Positions 35,219 to 49,395 are shown, counted from the stretch's first letter. The stretch: 64,000 nt of DNA from Ailurus styani (GCA_002007465.1 LNAC01000136.1:2082840-2146839), one strand, 5' to 3'. Notes: generated from the letters alone by a model not told the origin. Numbers and translations are program-made.

Positions 35219-35412
35219 TGTTGGCCCTGCTGGGAGGGAGCCAGGGGAATATGGACTGAGACCCTAGTCTCTTTCTTCTCTCCCATCTCTCTCCCAGAAA
35301 CCAGAGCACCTGGGAGGTCATAGGGATCAATATCCCTGAGCATGGAGCTTGTGGAGACAAGGGGAGAGAGGATCTGGGGAATCCCATGGGAGACCACAGG
35401 CATTGTGCTTAA

Positions 35413-35690
35413 GGTGTGTTACGGAGTGAACTGCGGCCCCGCCCCTTCAAATTCATTTGGTGACACCGTAATCCCCAATGTGGCTATATTAAATACAGTG
35501 AAGACAAGCAAGAAGGTGGCTGTCTCTTAAACTGAGGAGAGAGGTTATCACCAGGACCCAACTCTGCTGCCACCCTGATCACGACTTCCAGACTTCCAGC
35601 CTCCAGACTTGGAGAAAATACATTTCTGTTGTTAACCCACCCAGCCTGTGGTATTCCATTACGGTGGCCTGAGCTGACTCATACAAGAGG
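35413..35690 (+). mobile_element. ERVL-MaLR solo LTR (diverged)
   Basis: GTGTTACGGAGTGAACTGCG at the left matches the LTR start region. GACTTCCAGCCTCCAGACTT, TTTCTGTTGTTAACCCACCC and GGTATTCCATTACGGTGGCC match the 3' end. The middle is shortened and diverged. No coding sequence is present. Confidence 0.8.
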
Positions 35691-36675
35691 AGAGGGGGAC
35701 ATAAAGGGTGGCCTGCCCCCCAAGGAGGCGACGGAACATATAGACACTGTTGCCACACTATCCACCAGGCATTCTGACCCTCGTGCGTGTGTGTAGGGTT
35801 TCTGATTAAAGTCCCAGAAATAAACAGGCTAATTTGTGGGCTAAAAACATCATAAAGATCTATGCTAAAAATCTGTGGGGTTAATCTGAAGCAATTAGCA
35901 ATTCGAAGATTTATTTACTACAGATGCACAGCAGATTCCCATTAGTGTGCAATATTCAGAAAATCAAAACATATGTGGCAAAAGAGAATCTGGACATTTC
36001 TCCAAAATTCAGAGTAATTGAAGAATTAAATCTTAATGTGGGATGTAGGCAGAAAGGAAGGTGGGCAGAGCAGAATAAAGAGTAAAGAGTCTTGAGACAC
36101 ATATTTTCCCAAAGTGTAGGAAATGACATTTCCTAGTTTGGTAAAGTATTGATTGCAACTGGTTATTTAAATATGGCTTTGGATGAAAAAAAAAAATCCT
36201 CCAATTTAATTGAGTACTAAGTTAAAAGTAAACTCAAGGCAAAATATATTGTGAAATCCATACAAGACCCATTTGACCAAACTCTTTTTCATTATGTATT
36301 TAATTGTGCATATGTTTCTTCTTATGTATGCCCTACAAACATCAATTTATAATGCCCATAGTTTTATTACTAAAAGCTAGAAAGGAACTGGATTTTCTTG
36401 TGTTTCCGGAGGTCAGAAAAGGCTACTTTATTCTGCGTTACCAATTAAATCCTATGCCCCAAGCCAGGTTTTGAAATCTAGAGAGCTGATGGAACCGAAT
36501 TTCTTTAAAATGGTGTGATAATTTTCTAGCCAAGGCAGTTAGATTTTATTTGGCATTTTAATATTACTTTCTCTCCCCTATCACTTAGGAAATATTCTTA
36601 AAGGGGCATGAATAAGTGACCAGAGACTCCTGAAATACCTAAAAAAAAAAAAAAAATGTGGCTGGACATTACGCT

Positions 36676-36830
36676 GGTGCTTTCACAAATATTAGTTAAT
36701 TTAGAGCAATTCCAGCAAATTAGATATGTATTTTACAGATTAGAAAACCAAGTAACACTAAGTAATAGGCAAGCCATCATATCACCAGAATGTGATAGAG
36801 ACAGAGGATGGAGGTCCCAAGGAATCTGAT
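36676..36830 (-). mobile_element. MIR fragment, minus orientation
   Basis: TATTTTACAGATTAGAAAAC and AGTAATAGGCAAGCCATCAT with GATAGAGACAGAGGATGG resemble the reversed MIR core, strongly diverged. Confidence 0.5.
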
Positions 36831-37665
36831 CAGAAGGTGCGGATCTGTATGTGTCAACACGAAGAGACAGGATGATTCAACACATGATGAGGAACTTTCC
36901 TTCATCTGTGATGTCTTCCAAGCATAGCCTGCAGACCCAATTACCAAAGACCTTCACCATTCCACTAGTCATCTTTTTTTGATATTCGTTCTCTGGGTGA
37001 GAAAAGAGTATGACCCTCCAAGGAAGCTCTTTCACACTCGGATCAGAGATAAAGGGCTTGAGGCCAGAAGAGGCACAGGAAAGACAAGCACACCTACAAT
37101 ATAGTAGCTGAGATATGAAGAAAGAACTGTTCAACTTTTTTTTTTTAAACAAAATCAATCATCTTTTTAACAAAATCAATCTGGTTCCTTAACAGAGCAG
37201 GTTCATTGGTAGAAATAGGTCTTGTCTAGAAACATAACGTAGGCCAGATGACAACAACACACTTCTGAAAGGTATTTCTAGGTCTCACACAAAATGTTCC
37301 AGAATCCTAAAATATATATTACTTTTTAAAGCAATAGTTAATAACCCTTTGAATCATTATCATCTGTAGGAGAGATGATTCATGTGAAAACAAAGGCTTC
37401 TTAAAGGTGACCTAAGAAGTAATCCAAGAAGAAATACAACCCATACTTGAGGACAAGTCAGGAGCAGAGAGTCACACAATTTCCAGTGCCTGGGAGACAA
37501 CTCTGGTGGAACTTGGTGAGACAAGTTCTCTTTGGGAATGCACCAAGAAAAAGTAGTCACGATATAGGTTCAGTAAGATGTCTTTGGGAAAGACTAGAAC
37601 CTGTGACTTCTTTCTTCAATCAGTTCCTTGGGACAAGATGGGGATTGGGGTAGGAACATTAATTA

Positions 37666-37988
37666 CGGTTGACCCTTGAATAACTCAGGTTTGAAGTGCA
37701 CAAATCCACTCATATGTGAATTTTTTAATAAACACGGTACACCAGTGTAAATGTACCTTCCCTTCCTTAAGATTTTAATAACATTTTCTTTTCTCTAGCC
37801 TACTTTATTATAAGAAGACAGTACATAACATATATAACATATACAATGTATGTTAATCGCCAGTGTTATCAATAAGACTAGTGGTCAAGTAGTTAAGTTT
37901 TGGGGGAGTCAAAAATTATACATGGATTTTGGGCTGTACAGGGGGCCAGTGTCCCTCATCGCCACATTCATCGTTCAAGGGTCAGCTC
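37666..37988 (-). mobile_element. Tigger-like (Tc1/mariner) non-autonomous DNA transposon, full length
   Basis: The ends CGGTTGACCCTTGAATAACT and CATCGTTCAAGGGTCAGCTC form terminal inverted repeats, flanked by TA on each side (37664-37665 and 37989-37990). The interior aligns by eye with the reverse complement of the element at 53469-53822, including segments around ACTTTATTATAAG and GGGGAGTCAAA. There is no coding capacity. I assign it to the MER/Tigger type from memory, and the exact subfamily name is uncertain. Orientation is given relative to the 53469 copy. Confidence 0.85.
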
Positions 37989-40456
37989 TAGGTGAGACCC
38001 ATCTGGACCCAGAGAAGACAGTGGACCATTCCCCACCAAATCACAAGGGAATCCCAGACGACAGATAATGAAACGTTCTTAAAGAGTAAAAGGAGATGTG
38101 TCCTCTGAGGGTTAGGAATCTGGAGGTTAAGTGCTGCTTTGTCAGAAACAGTGCTATGCCAGAGCACTAACTTTGTCAGGCCTCTACTGCGGTGTCTTCC
38201 CTCACCCAGAAAATACGCACGCGCATCCCTGATTTGTATGATCTACTCACTCCTCGACTCAGAGTGTCTGATGTAAAGAGTACAAAGGATTCAGTGGATT
38301 CTACTTCTGCCCTCAGAATATTTCATTACTGTGCTCTCAGAATTGTTAAGTGAAACAGAACTACTTTCAGGAAAAATGAAACTGTCACCAATGATGGTTT
38401 ATTTGGTAACTGGAGTGCAGCCAACAGCTCACTAATTCCACTCGTTTCCAAGCAAACGTTCTAGGATTGAAAATGCTTAGCAATGCTTCCCAAAGACGAT
38501 TTCAACAGATAGCCGACACCTGCTGATGTTCAACCTTCCTTGGGCCCCAGCGCCTCCCCCAACTGCTATTCTTAATCTTTTCATACCCACTTTAGCACGT
38601 CCACTCCCCAGACCCCATGGAGCCCTAAATCCAATTTGGAGGAAGGATTGTGGAAACATCCATAGACTGACTTACAAAAAAATACTCTGTGGGGGGGTCT
38701 TCGCCGTTCCCATTCTATGCTACTTACCCTGTCCGAGCACGGTTGATGATTGAAAAAGACTGAAAATACATATGCAGTTATTTTTTTAAAGTACTAAAAA
38801 GTGAGGTGAAGGCTTTTGGGAACGGTAAGCTTTTTGTCTCCCTAGGTTTTCTTGTGTGATAGGACTTCAACCTCTCTCCCCCTTCATCTCAACCTCACCC
38901 ACCTTTTCCAGCCCCCATCAGCCTTTCTCTCTTCTGATTTGCTGGGTACATGGTGGGTGGCTCATCTGTGTATACTAAGCATTTCTTAAATGTTTTGTAG
39001 GCTTTTTAATACACTGAAAATATTAGATGCAGTTATTAGCGATCATTTTAATTTAACGAAAAGCCATTTTATCTGCTTCCCAAGCACACCAGATGCAGCC
39101 AACTTCCTTTTATAAAGGAATAGAGAACCCAATTTGTGATTGTGGAATTGACTATTGGCAACAATAGTTGCAAGCATTTCTGGTGAAATGATAAATACGT
39201 TTATACTTATAAGCTACATCTTTTTCCAACATGGTTCACATTCTAGTCCCTGAATGAGCAGCTTGATTGCCCTCAATTCAGGGAACCTAAAGGTGACTTT
39301 AGCTCAGTTTTATAAAAGGACATTTGGAATAAATGGTCAAAATGAGCATACGAGTTAGTCAATTCTCTCAATTCCGAACTCCCCCAGATTTCAGGTTCCT
39401 GATAAAAAGCTACACTTACATTTATCATGTGAATAGAAAAAATTAAAAAAAAAAAAGTGAGTTGCTTATCCACCCTATCTGCCAGAATATAAATTCGGTA
39501 GAACATCAACTCATTAAAGGCTTGGTAGGACCAACCCTGTCCCAGAACTGCCTCTTCCTCAGAAGGGTTGACACTGAGGGTTTGTGCAAATACAGCTTTT
39601 GCCACTTTATCACCAAAGTGAGCGATGGTGTGATCTTGGCTTCCGACAACAGTATTACAACAGTGTAGATTTCTTTCCCTTTATTTGTAAAGTATAACTG
39701 GAAAAAGACTCCCATCTTTCATGGAGAAAAGGTGGTGGATCTAGGAGGAACTAAAAACCAGGTGTGCTTACTAATGGAAATAAATATGTTTTTAAGCAAA
39801 GAATTTTATTCCTATGATCCTTTAGATATTCTGTACATTTAGGAACTTTATATAGTGAAAATTTGAAGCTGAATAATGTGCTATGGGTATTACTTAAAAC
39901 TGTACCCATGAGAGGTTCAACCTTTGACATTTTAAATTCCTACATCAGAAAATGAAGGAAATGAAGTTGGCAGAGCCCGAACCGGATGGGTCCACTCTCA
40001 CCTCGACTGAAATGCTGGTCCCCACTGATCAGGAATGGAATGGGGTGTTCCTAAAAGTGTGTAATAACATGGTTTAGGAAAACCTGCTGAATGATAGTGG
40101 ATTGGACAAAACAAAACCCCATTCTCCTGCCTTGTCTCAATCGCCAAACCAACAATTCCCAAATAATTGTCGGCTATTAACATTTTCTCTGTGGTCAATC
40201 CTCCGTTTTTTCTCAGGCCTTGTCTTCCTCATTGGACTCAGTGGACCTCAGTGAACTCAGGTTATTATTTACTTCTGGTCACTCCCACAGCCTCCAAGAT
40301 TTGAGCCCTACTCAAGCTGTGTTCCCATGGCCCAGTGGCCAGGAAAGCGGGCCGGGAGGAGGAACATGCAAATTATGTTTCTTAATTCCTCATTCCAAGC
40401 AGCTATAACAATACCTGTGAATCTTATCTGCTCTCTGAACTAATCACAATCAATAA

Positions 40457-40634
40457 TTTTTAAAAGATTTTATTTGAGGGGGGGGGCATGAGTGGTGGGG
40501 AGGGGCAGAGAGAGATGGAGAAGCAGATTTTCCACTGACCAGAGAACCTGACACAGGGCTTGATCCCAGGACCCCCAGATCATGACCTGAGCTGAAGGCA
40601 GCCACCTAACCAACTGAGCCACCCAGGTGCCCCC
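40457..40634 (-). mobile_element. CAN-SINE, minus orientation
   Basis: The plus strand has TTTTAAAAGATTTTATTTGA, a G-run, GATCCCAGGACCCCCAGATC and CTGAGCCACCCAGGTGCCCC. The body is shorter than in full-length copies. Confidence 0.91.
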
Positions 40635-41433
40635 ATCACACAATGCAGCCATTCTGTGTACACCATTCCACTATTCCCATTTTGGGGAGAAAGATGACAT
40701 ATATGAGAAAAGTTTCTATATCTTCGATCATCCCAGAGCAAAGGCAAATCATGCTCCGGATTATTTCAGGAGACACAGGTTTATGAAATGGAGAAGGACA
40801 TTTCCAATATTAATATTAGGTACCTATTATGAAGCTGCCCAGGAAGATACCACACCTTTAAGTTTCTATTAAAGGAATAAAATTTGAAAGATTCCTTCAT
40901 AGAGAATAAAAAGTATTTACTATCAACAGGGGTATGAAAGGAATTCATTGCAAATATTTAGAAAGGCGTTTGGAAAGGAAGTCAGAGGGACACTCTAGCT
41001 GTAATGAAAGGTTTCTACTCTTCTCTACATTAGCGTACAGAATGCCTCACCGTGGTGCACTGGTCCCAACTCCCAGCTCAACATGGAGACGGCAAGCAAG
41101 CTGTTCCCCCCCAAAGCCCACCAGGGGGTTTGAAGGTCACAGGCCCTCTACTCCATGAAGTAACAACCTTGGTTTTCTGTGGAGCAGCCCATAACATTTC
41201 TGAAATACAGAAAACCAGCCCTTCACAGTTTTTTCCCCATAAACACAATCCTGACATTAATGAAAGCAAATCACACTTCTGAAAAGATTACACTTGATAC
41301 TAAGCTTATATTATTTACAAGATTCTGTGGAAGTGACTCTGAGGTCCTTAAAGATTCATCAAACAGGGCCTCTCCTCTGAGGAGAAGACCAGCAGTAGGT
41401 CTGAGGACTGCAAATGTGTGATCTCAGTCAGTC

Positions 41434-41600
41434 CTCATGAGGGCTCCACAAAGTCAGCATTATCACAGTCTTAGGGAAGCAGAAGCTCTGATAACTTAGT
41501 AACTTGACTTGGGTCAAAACACTGGAGGGAAACCAACAAGATTTCAATCTGGCTCTCTGTGATTTTAAGGTCAGTATGTTCTACATTGTCACAGCTTGTA
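41434..41600 (-). mobile_element. MIR fragment, minus orientation
   Basis: CAGTCCTCATGAGGGCTCCA, ATAACTTAGTAACTTGACTT and TTTCAATCTGGCTCTCTGTG follow the reversed MIR order, diverged. Confidence 0.5.
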
Positions 41601-42843
41601 TCCGGGGAGGAAGAAAAAGACACAATACAATGAAGTCGAGAACATGCCAAGTCAGTTTTTCCCAACAACGTTTCTCGGGACTTCAGGGAGGCGAGAGGTC
41701 CCTGTGGTAGCGTCCACTTCCATGACCATAATGACAGCTACCATTGACAGAGAGCTGAATGGATATAGACAGGCCCATATGACACACCCGACAGGAACGT
41801 ATTCACACAACATGGTGGGGAAGAAGACAGACCAAGTCAGGGCCACTCTCATGCTTCTTAATGGACAGGTTGCCTACTTAGCTAAGACTTAATTTCCAAG
41901 TCCGTAAACTGGTGAGGTCCTATGAAGATCATCCTTATGCCTAACCCAAGTGGTTCTCAGAATTAATAGTCATCATAATGTTTACAATCTTAAATATTAA
42001 AGTTGATTGTCTTTCTCTTAAAGAGGAGACTATAAGCTCAGGGCAAGTGAACAAAATCTGCTATAAAAGTCATATGTACTTTAAAATCATTTGTTATTAT
42101 CAACCCAGTTCAATTTATCCTTATTTATTTCACAGTGGCCTTTTTTATCCCAGCTACTTCCAAGTTTTGTTAAAAACTTCCAAGTTTTATTAAAAAAATT
42201 TCTATTACCTTTCTTAAATTTATGCTCTGAATCACAGAAATTCAGGACTGGTCTGGACCTTAACTTGACCCAATCCAATCCCTGTATGATTTTTTTGCAT
42301 TTTCCCTATAACGAGGGACATCCAGGCAGTACTGGGATGATGCCCGTGATAAGGGCTTCACCTCCTCGCCTATATGTCACTATATATAGAATGAAACAAA
42401 AGAAAAGAAAAGAAAAAAGGATTGTCACTGATATCTGGTTAACCCCTACGCAGAACACAGGGAATTAGAATGGCACTGGCTAAAGTTACTATTAACTACT
42501 CACAGAGTTAAAAATGAATCCCTACAACTGAAAACAAGGTGATAGTAAATATTTGACCTTTGCACCTATACAAGGTTAGGAGAGATTTGTGTTCCTTTCC
42601 ACACAAATGCATCACAGTTCACAATAACATAGAAATTGAAACCTGATCCTTGGATACAGATAACTTGGTGAAGATTACAGAATGTAAAACCACATATGTA
42701 TTTACAAAGACAAACAATTCTTTGTTTCCAAAATGGAAAACGTTAGATTGGGTCCATTTGGCAAATCCCTTCTTAGCTTTTTTACAGCCCTAAAGACACA
42801 GAGTTTCCACCAGGATATAGTTAAACACCAATGGACGATTTTT

Positions 42844-43044
42844 TTTTTTTTTTAAAGATTTTATTTATTTATTTCACAGAGGGAGAGAGATCACAAGGAG
42901 GCAGAGAGGCAGGCAGAGAGAGAGAGGGGGAAGCAGGCTCCCCGCTGAGCAGGGAGCCCGATGCGGGCCTCGATCCCAGGACCCTGAGATCAAGACCTGA
43001 GCTGAAAGCAGAGGCATTAACCCACTGAGCCACCCAGGCGCCCC
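42844..43044 (-). mobile_element. Full-length CAN-SINE, minus orientation, 16-bp target-site duplication
   Basis: The head complement is CTGAGCCACCCAGGCGCCCC and the body contains GGCAGAGAGGCAGGCAGAGA. The perfect repeat ccaatggacgattttt lies at 42828-42843 and 43045-43060. The low divergence suggests a young copy. Confidence 0.96.
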
Positions 43045-44114
43045 CCAATGGACGATTTTTAAAACAAACCCCAGTTAAAGTCAATTCTGATTAAGTGGAG
43101 CCAATATTACATAAACTCCCTTGTCTATCTTTGCCTATCCATAGACTATTCCAAAGTTTTAAAACATTCGCCAACTAATTTAACAGCAATCTGTCATTTA
43201 TTAAAATGCAAACTGGTACCAAGCCTGCTACAGCTGGATGTATATCAGATCAAAATATATTCTTCCCAAGTGGAATTGGTTAATTTTATTATGATTATTA
43301 TTACTGCGTTTACTATACAAGCTCATTATACCTCTTCTTTCCCCTTCTGGTGAACATATGCCTTTAATCTAAGGGTGGCGAGACGTGCGAATGTGCACGT
43401 ATGTGCGTATCAGGGACAGGGTGTGACTGTAACGCAGCTCCGTATTTTCAGCAAATATTCCAAATATCCAATCAGGTATAAAATCTGGTAAATTGAAAAG
43501 GAAATTGATGATGGGAAGGGAATATATTCGTCAGAGACTTCATAAGAGACTCAACAGGCAGGCATGTACTAATAGATATTCATCAAATATCCTGGTTTCC
43601 ATCTGGAAGTCCTGAGAAGAGCAGAGTGAGGATGGCATCAAGGGAGATTAGGGGCCAAAGATTTGGATTTCACTGAATTTTGTTTCCCCATCCTTGACAT
43701 TGGCTCTGCTATGAATGCCTGGAAGGCTTTCATCGATGATCCCAAAGCCTAAAAAGCTCAAAGAAAAACGATCTGGAATTGAAAGTATACTTGTAGACAG
43801 CATGGTTGAGTGAACTCTAGAATCTGTGCTTCTAGAATATGTGCAATGAGCCACATGATTTCTCCAGCTCCGAGTAAGAGAAATGCCAAATCAGTGCTTG
43901 GTACGTAGTGGGGCCTCGAGAACTGTTTCAGTAAAACAGTAAGGGAAGTACTGCTAATCTGAATATAGGGTTTGCTGATTATGAGAAAAGATTCAGTTCC
44001 AATTTTTTGCTTGTTTTCTATAGGATGTTACAAAATACCCTTGTCAGGAAATTGTGACAAGCTGTCAATGTGTGAGATGCCTGCTGACGAATGTAAAAAT
44101 GCACCAAGTGGGGC

Positions 44115-44143
44115 AATAAATAAATAAATAAATAAATAAAAAA
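44115..44143 (+). repeat. (AAAT)n microsatellite
   Basis: Seven AAAT-type units occur without a SINE head upstream, so it is a stand-alone microsatellite or the remnant of a SINE tail. Confidence 0.9.
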
Positions 44144-45699
44144 GATGACTGCAAGGCAATAGACTGAACACAAAAAGTTTTGTAATTGTGTGCTGTGTAA
44201 TCTGTCCTTCCCATCACTTACAAGATTCTAGCCACTGAAGGGACTTGGGGAATTTGCTTGCACTTTATTTAGAACATTTATTTATCATTATATGGTGCGC
44301 TTCCCAAAGGCAACAGCTGAGTGTTATCCTTCTTTCACTACCACCTAGCAAAGTACCTCGAATACTGATAATCACCCAACGGGAATGTCTCCTGAATACA
44401 ATCAGGACTAAATGCATGAATAGGGATTCTATCCAAGAAAAGCACAGGCAGTTAGCTTATTCTGATACCAAACCTTGGGTCACTTATATCTGAAACACTG
44501 TCAACTGACTCATTCATGTTATAAAATCGTTTTCCTATTTAGAACCGCCTGGGTGGACAAAGCAAAGAGTTTCCCCTGAAGGAAGTCTTTGCCAGTCATC
44601 CCAAGGAGGCAGGCCAAAGGTTCACCATGGTAAGTGGAATAGCGTCTGTTTGAATGAGAGGTTTAAACGGTCTTTTCCTTTGATGACATGTAAGATTTCG
44701 ATTCTCAGACTCCTGGAAAGATTGTGAGAGACCTCTGTGCCCTTCTAAGTAGCTTAGAATATTCCTCCTTGGTCCTAGGGAGAAGTGGAGGGTTTTCAAG
44801 AGAAGACAAAGGACAAGATTTACATACAAAAAAATACTTCTTTGGCTGCAGTGCTCAGGCTGAATTGAAAGGTGGAGCTCAAGCTAGGAGAATGGAAGCT
44901 GTGGAAGGACGCTGTGGGCCCAAGTCCGTCTGAGAGATTCTGGTTCTAACGGTGAGGACAAGAGGACACATTCCACAGACTTTTAGGAAGACGGGAAAGA
45001 AAGTGGATGAAGAAAAGAAGAAATCACACATTTTAGGAAGGTAGACGGGGTGAACCGTAGGGACATCAACCACTAAACAAATATACAAATGTTGGTAAGA
45101 ACAATTCAGCCACTCAAACTGCTTCCAGTTCTAATGTTCTGATTCTTAATGTCTAATGGGTTTAGCTGAATCCTTGTGAAGCAGTTCCAAACAATGTAAA
45201 ATGAAATTAAACTTAACGCCAATTCAAAAGGAGTCACAAAAATAAAAGCTTTCGGGTAGCTGAAGTTTAGAACATTGAGTAAATCAAGTTACACACATCT
45301 CTTTACTGCAGAACTTCTCAGAGCCTTTAATATGCTTTTGAATTTCAAAAGAAAGGCTATAAGAAGTGGTGTTTCTCGAGCCTATTTGATAGCAAAATCC
45401 CTCACCCACCCCCACCCCTCTCTGGGGCATTTCATTAATTAATGTTTTATGGAATAGACTTCAGAAAATATTCTCTTGGCTATTCTGTCCCATATATTTT
45501 GGCCATTCCTTAATAATAATCTCAAGGCTGTATATTTACCTTCTTTAAGGATCACTCAGAAATATGAAATGCATTAATCCACTAACCCAGAGATTCGGGA
45601 CAATTAAGACTTTTTATAGTATTCTGCACCATTAATTGGCATTTCACTTTTATTACCCTGGTCTTTTCAGAAGTGATAATGATGAAGATTCGTAACATA

Positions 45700-45912
45700 A
45701 TTAGAGACTTTACTATGTTCCAGAAACTCTGCTGCATATTTTATAGGCATTAATCATATAATCCTCACAATAGTCCTATAAAGTAATTACTAGCAGTTAG
45801 CTCCATTTTATAGAAGAACAAACTGATCCTCTGATCAGAGAGGCTGATTAACTTGAACACGTTAAGAACGCACTGAAACCCACTGGAGAGTCTGAATCCA
45901 TAGTCTCTGTGC
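45700..45912 (-). mobile_element. MIR SINE, minus orientation
   Basis: TTTACTATGTTCCAGAAACT, CATATAATCCTCACAATAGT, CCATTTTATAGAAGAACAAA and GTCTGAATCCATAGTCTCTG are in full reversed MIR order. Confidence 0.75.
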
Positions 45913-46039
45913 ATTTATCACCAGAATATGCCATGTATGTTAGTAACTCATTTCCATATTATTAATTAGAAAAAACCAATGCAAGTGTGAGCCTTAAGTA
46001 AACCCATTCAGTATATGCAGCAAACTGGCGTGGAATTCA

Positions 46040-46240
46040 CCCACATATTTGCTCACTCATCACTCAATAGATACTCTTGTAGGTACTTGGGATCTAGCAC
46101 AGAACAAAACGCTCCATCTCTGAGCCTTTATGGGGGAGACAATGCATCAACAAGACAAGGAAATATACTAAATAGAAGGAGAAAAGGGTTCTGAAGGGTT
46201 GGAGTGCATGTATTTTATTGTGGACCGCAAGAAGCAGGCA
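46040..46240 (-). mobile_element. L2 LINE 3' end, minus orientation
   Basis: CACTCAATAGATACTCTTGT, AGCACAGAACAAAACGCTCC and TTTATGGGGGAGACAATGCA follow the L2 terminal order in reverse. The 166-codon minus-strand frame at 46094-46594 begins beyond it and ends inside it. Confidence 0.65.
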
Positions 46241-46799
46241 GGCCTCCTTACCAGGACAAATGACACAACAGATCAGAGAGCCCTGGGTTTCGCATAAGAA
46301 GGTCACTGTGGTCTTGACAAGAACAGTCTCAGTGTGGTGAGGGGTCAGGGCTCTGATGAGTGGCTTCAAGAGACAAGGGAAAAAGAGCTCGTAGAGGACA
46401 AGTATGGACAATGGTTTCCAAGGTGGGGGTGGGGGAAGAAAAAAGAAATGAGTCAGTAATTGGAAAAATAGAAGAAAACCGCAGACAGAGTCTCCCTTCT
46501 GTCTTCTGAGAAAGAATTGACGGTATATGGATGGCAGTAACTCAGACAAGAGGGAAGTTTTGATGATGAGAGAAGAGAGAACTGATTGAACCACGTCTTT
46601 AGTGAGGCAAGAAGCTAAGGCATCCAGTGAAGAAATGGAGGAGGTGGACTTAGGCAGAAGGTGAGAAATTCATTCACCACAGTAACAGGAGAAAAGCTCA
46701 GCTCTGTGGTCACGGATGATACAAGGAGGTCAGATGTGCCAAATGATGACATGCAAAATAATTTCTAAGATTTCTTTGAGGTCCGCATCCTAACTTGTG

Positions 46800-46960
46800 T
46801 AGCTCGGCTGCGTATCTATTTTCTGTAAAACTGGGGCAACAGGACCTATCTTAGGTGACCATTGTGAAGATTCAAAGTTATCTATTCTGAGGCTCAGAGG
46901 ACTGACCACATGTTGACAGACTGACAAATGTTGAGTGTTTTAATATCATTATTATTATGA
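46800..46960 (+). mobile_element. MIR fragment, plus orientation
   Basis: TATTTTCTGTAAAACTGGGG with CAACAGGACCTATCTTAG and CATTGTGAAGATTCAAAGTT match the middle of MIR. Confidence 0.55.
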
Positions 46961-47399
46961 TCACCACTACCGGTATCATGATCATCCTCAATTGTACACA
47001 ACTCAAATTATGGACCTCTAATTCCTGCATTTAATTTCACAGCTCCTTAGCATCAAATAGAATACAGTCTCTGGAGAAAAGAGCAAGTTGTCAGTTGTAA
47101 CTTGATTTGTTCAACACAGTTTTGTCTAAGGCTGTAAACTGAATCAATTCTGATTTTGTTAGTCTTTGAAAAGAGTGTTACATTCTACTGAACCAAATAC
47201 TTATCTTACAGAAAAACAAATAGGGAGCATTTTGAAGTCCAATATTTGCTACGTTTTTTGATTAGCAAGCAGAAGGAATGGATGTGATCAATACTTCGAT
47301 TCCCTGAGCAAAATATATTTCCTTTGTGAAAATCTGTCTTAATACATAGGCTTCTCCCTCTGCCGCCACCCCCCCCCCCAGTCTGGCTTACTAGCGCCT

Positions 47400-47960
47400 C
47401 TTTCCTGGACCATTCAGTCTCCTGCTGCTGCCTGCCCATCCCTCTCCCACATAGAGTCCATTCCCTGTACAGCAGCGAGTTTTGAAAATTTTGTGTCCCA
47501 ATGGGCCACTACTCGGAAAACCTCCAAGGGTTTTCTGCAATGGAATAAATCGCAAACACCCTCCGTGGTTTACAAAGCCCTGTGGAGCTGGCCCTTGACT
47601 CCCTCTCCAAACCATCTCCTACTTCCTGCTTTCTGCCCACATCGCTCCCATCACCCAAGTTAGTATTTTGTTCCATGAACACACCCCCGTCACCCTCCAC
47701 TCAGGAGGTTTCCCTCTTGCTGTTCCTTCTGCAGAACACATTCCTTCCACAGGACTGGCCTCTTAATGTCCCCATTCCTGTGCCCCCTCCTCAGAGAGGA
47801 CTCCCCAGCCTCCTGAACTGCAATTCTGTCCTGCCCCCTCACCCGTTTATCTCATTTATAACACTATCGTTAGCTTGTCGTCTTGACGGTGTCTATGTTT
47901 GTCTCCTGTCTCGTTGCTAAAGCGTAGAGAGTTTCATGTGTATAAAACTTAGATGTCTCC
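47400..47960 (+). mobile_element. L2 LINE fragment
   Basis: GCCCTTGACTCCCTCTCCAA with ACCATCTCCTACTTCC, CCTTCTGCAGAACACATTCC, CTCCTCAGAGAGGACTCCCC and TTATCTCATTTATAACACTA match L2. The frames at 47582-47920 (+) and 47391-47700 (-) are within it. Confidence 0.72.
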
Positions 47961-48835
47961 TTCATTGCTTTATCCATGTCACACAGAAAGGGGGAGCTCA
48001 CTAAATTTAATAGAAAGAATAAATTTCAATTCCTGTATTTTTGTAAGTGATATAGTTAAAACCCTAACGGGCCAGAGTGACTTTAAGCTATCACACAGGG
48101 TCTTATCCCTACCTGGGGGAGTTATTTTAGTAGTTATTTATTCCTTCATTCCTTAAGCCATGCAGCCAATAAATCACTCATGTCTTAGTTGCACTTTATA
48201 ATCTAACTTCGTATAAAGTTTTCATCCATTTTCTATAAGTTTGACAATGTATATTATATAAAGAACACAGATTAGAATAAAATCTCGAAAACTATAGAAT
48301 GTACTGTGTCATCTGAAGCTTAATAATAAAGAAGTGGAAGGTTTCTTTCCTCTGGAAGACTAACATACTGCTTTAAAAATGTTAAATTATATATTCATAG
48401 ATATTTAGAGAAATATCCCTTAGGAAAATATAAATTAAATTCAAGACTATGAACATAGATAAGTAGAATGAGTTTGTGTATCAAGAGGTTACCTCGAAAT
48501 GGAAGAGGTGCTTTTAAGGGCAAATGAAACTGAAGGTGAGTACAGACATAGGAGGGACAGTCTATGACAGGCAAGAACACAGAAAGTCTATGCTGATTTC
48601 TACGTATTGTTTCTAATCCACCACTACAGGTAACTCAACGGAATCATCTAGAGTTCTGTAGTGCAGAAATGGGAGACGTGCAGAAATGAGAGACAAGGTT
48701 CGGGGGCTGAAGAGAAATAGAAAGTTTTTGAAAAGACATCATCTTTTCTCTGAAAAAAAAAAAACATCTACATACACAGATACCTGTGTATGAATACATA
48801 CACATTTACACACACACATACCTACAAATCAAGTG

Positions 48836-49000
48836 CATTTCTTGAGCACCTATTATATTCCAAAGATTGTGTCAATAGCTTTAGAGGCATTACCATCTCA
48901 TTTAACACTCATAACATCTCTGTAAGAACTATTACTGCCTTACTTTAGATGAGGAAACGGGAGCAGAGGTAATCTGATCTACACGCAAAACCCCTATCCT
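48836..49000 (-). mobile_element. MIR SINE, minus orientation
   Basis: CATTTCTTGAGCACCTATTA, TCATTTAACACTCATAACAT and CTTTAGATGAGGAAACGGGA are in reversed MIR order. Confidence 0.72.
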
Positions 49001-49395
49001 GTTGATCTAAACACATTTAAATGGGTCGCTGCTGCTTTTCCATAATTGAACGTGCCATGATAGCACCCAGTTCTTCACGAGTTACTTCTTGTTTTACTAC
49101 CTTAACTCTACAAGTAAATAGCTAAGCTCCCCCCTTGGCTCTTTTTTTTTAGATTAAAACCTTGAAAGATCTTCAGTGAAATGTTGAATAAATTATGATA
49201 TCTCCATATTCTAAGAATGGTGAAACATTATAATAAGTGAGTTCTATCATTACAATTACCCTGGAAGAATGAACGCCCATCACACGCAGTTAAGTGAAAA
49301 CAGCAAGACACAGAAGCACGTGGTCCCTGTTTGCTGTGGGAATGCACACAGAAGCAGAGAAAGGTAGAGTCCATATTCTTAATAATGGTTATCTG

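Noticed and set aside
46094..46594. 166-codon minus-strand frame with hydrophobic stretches
   Set aside because: It lies partly in an L2 end and partly in a purine-rich plus strand, which yields Leu/Phe-rich translations on the other strand.
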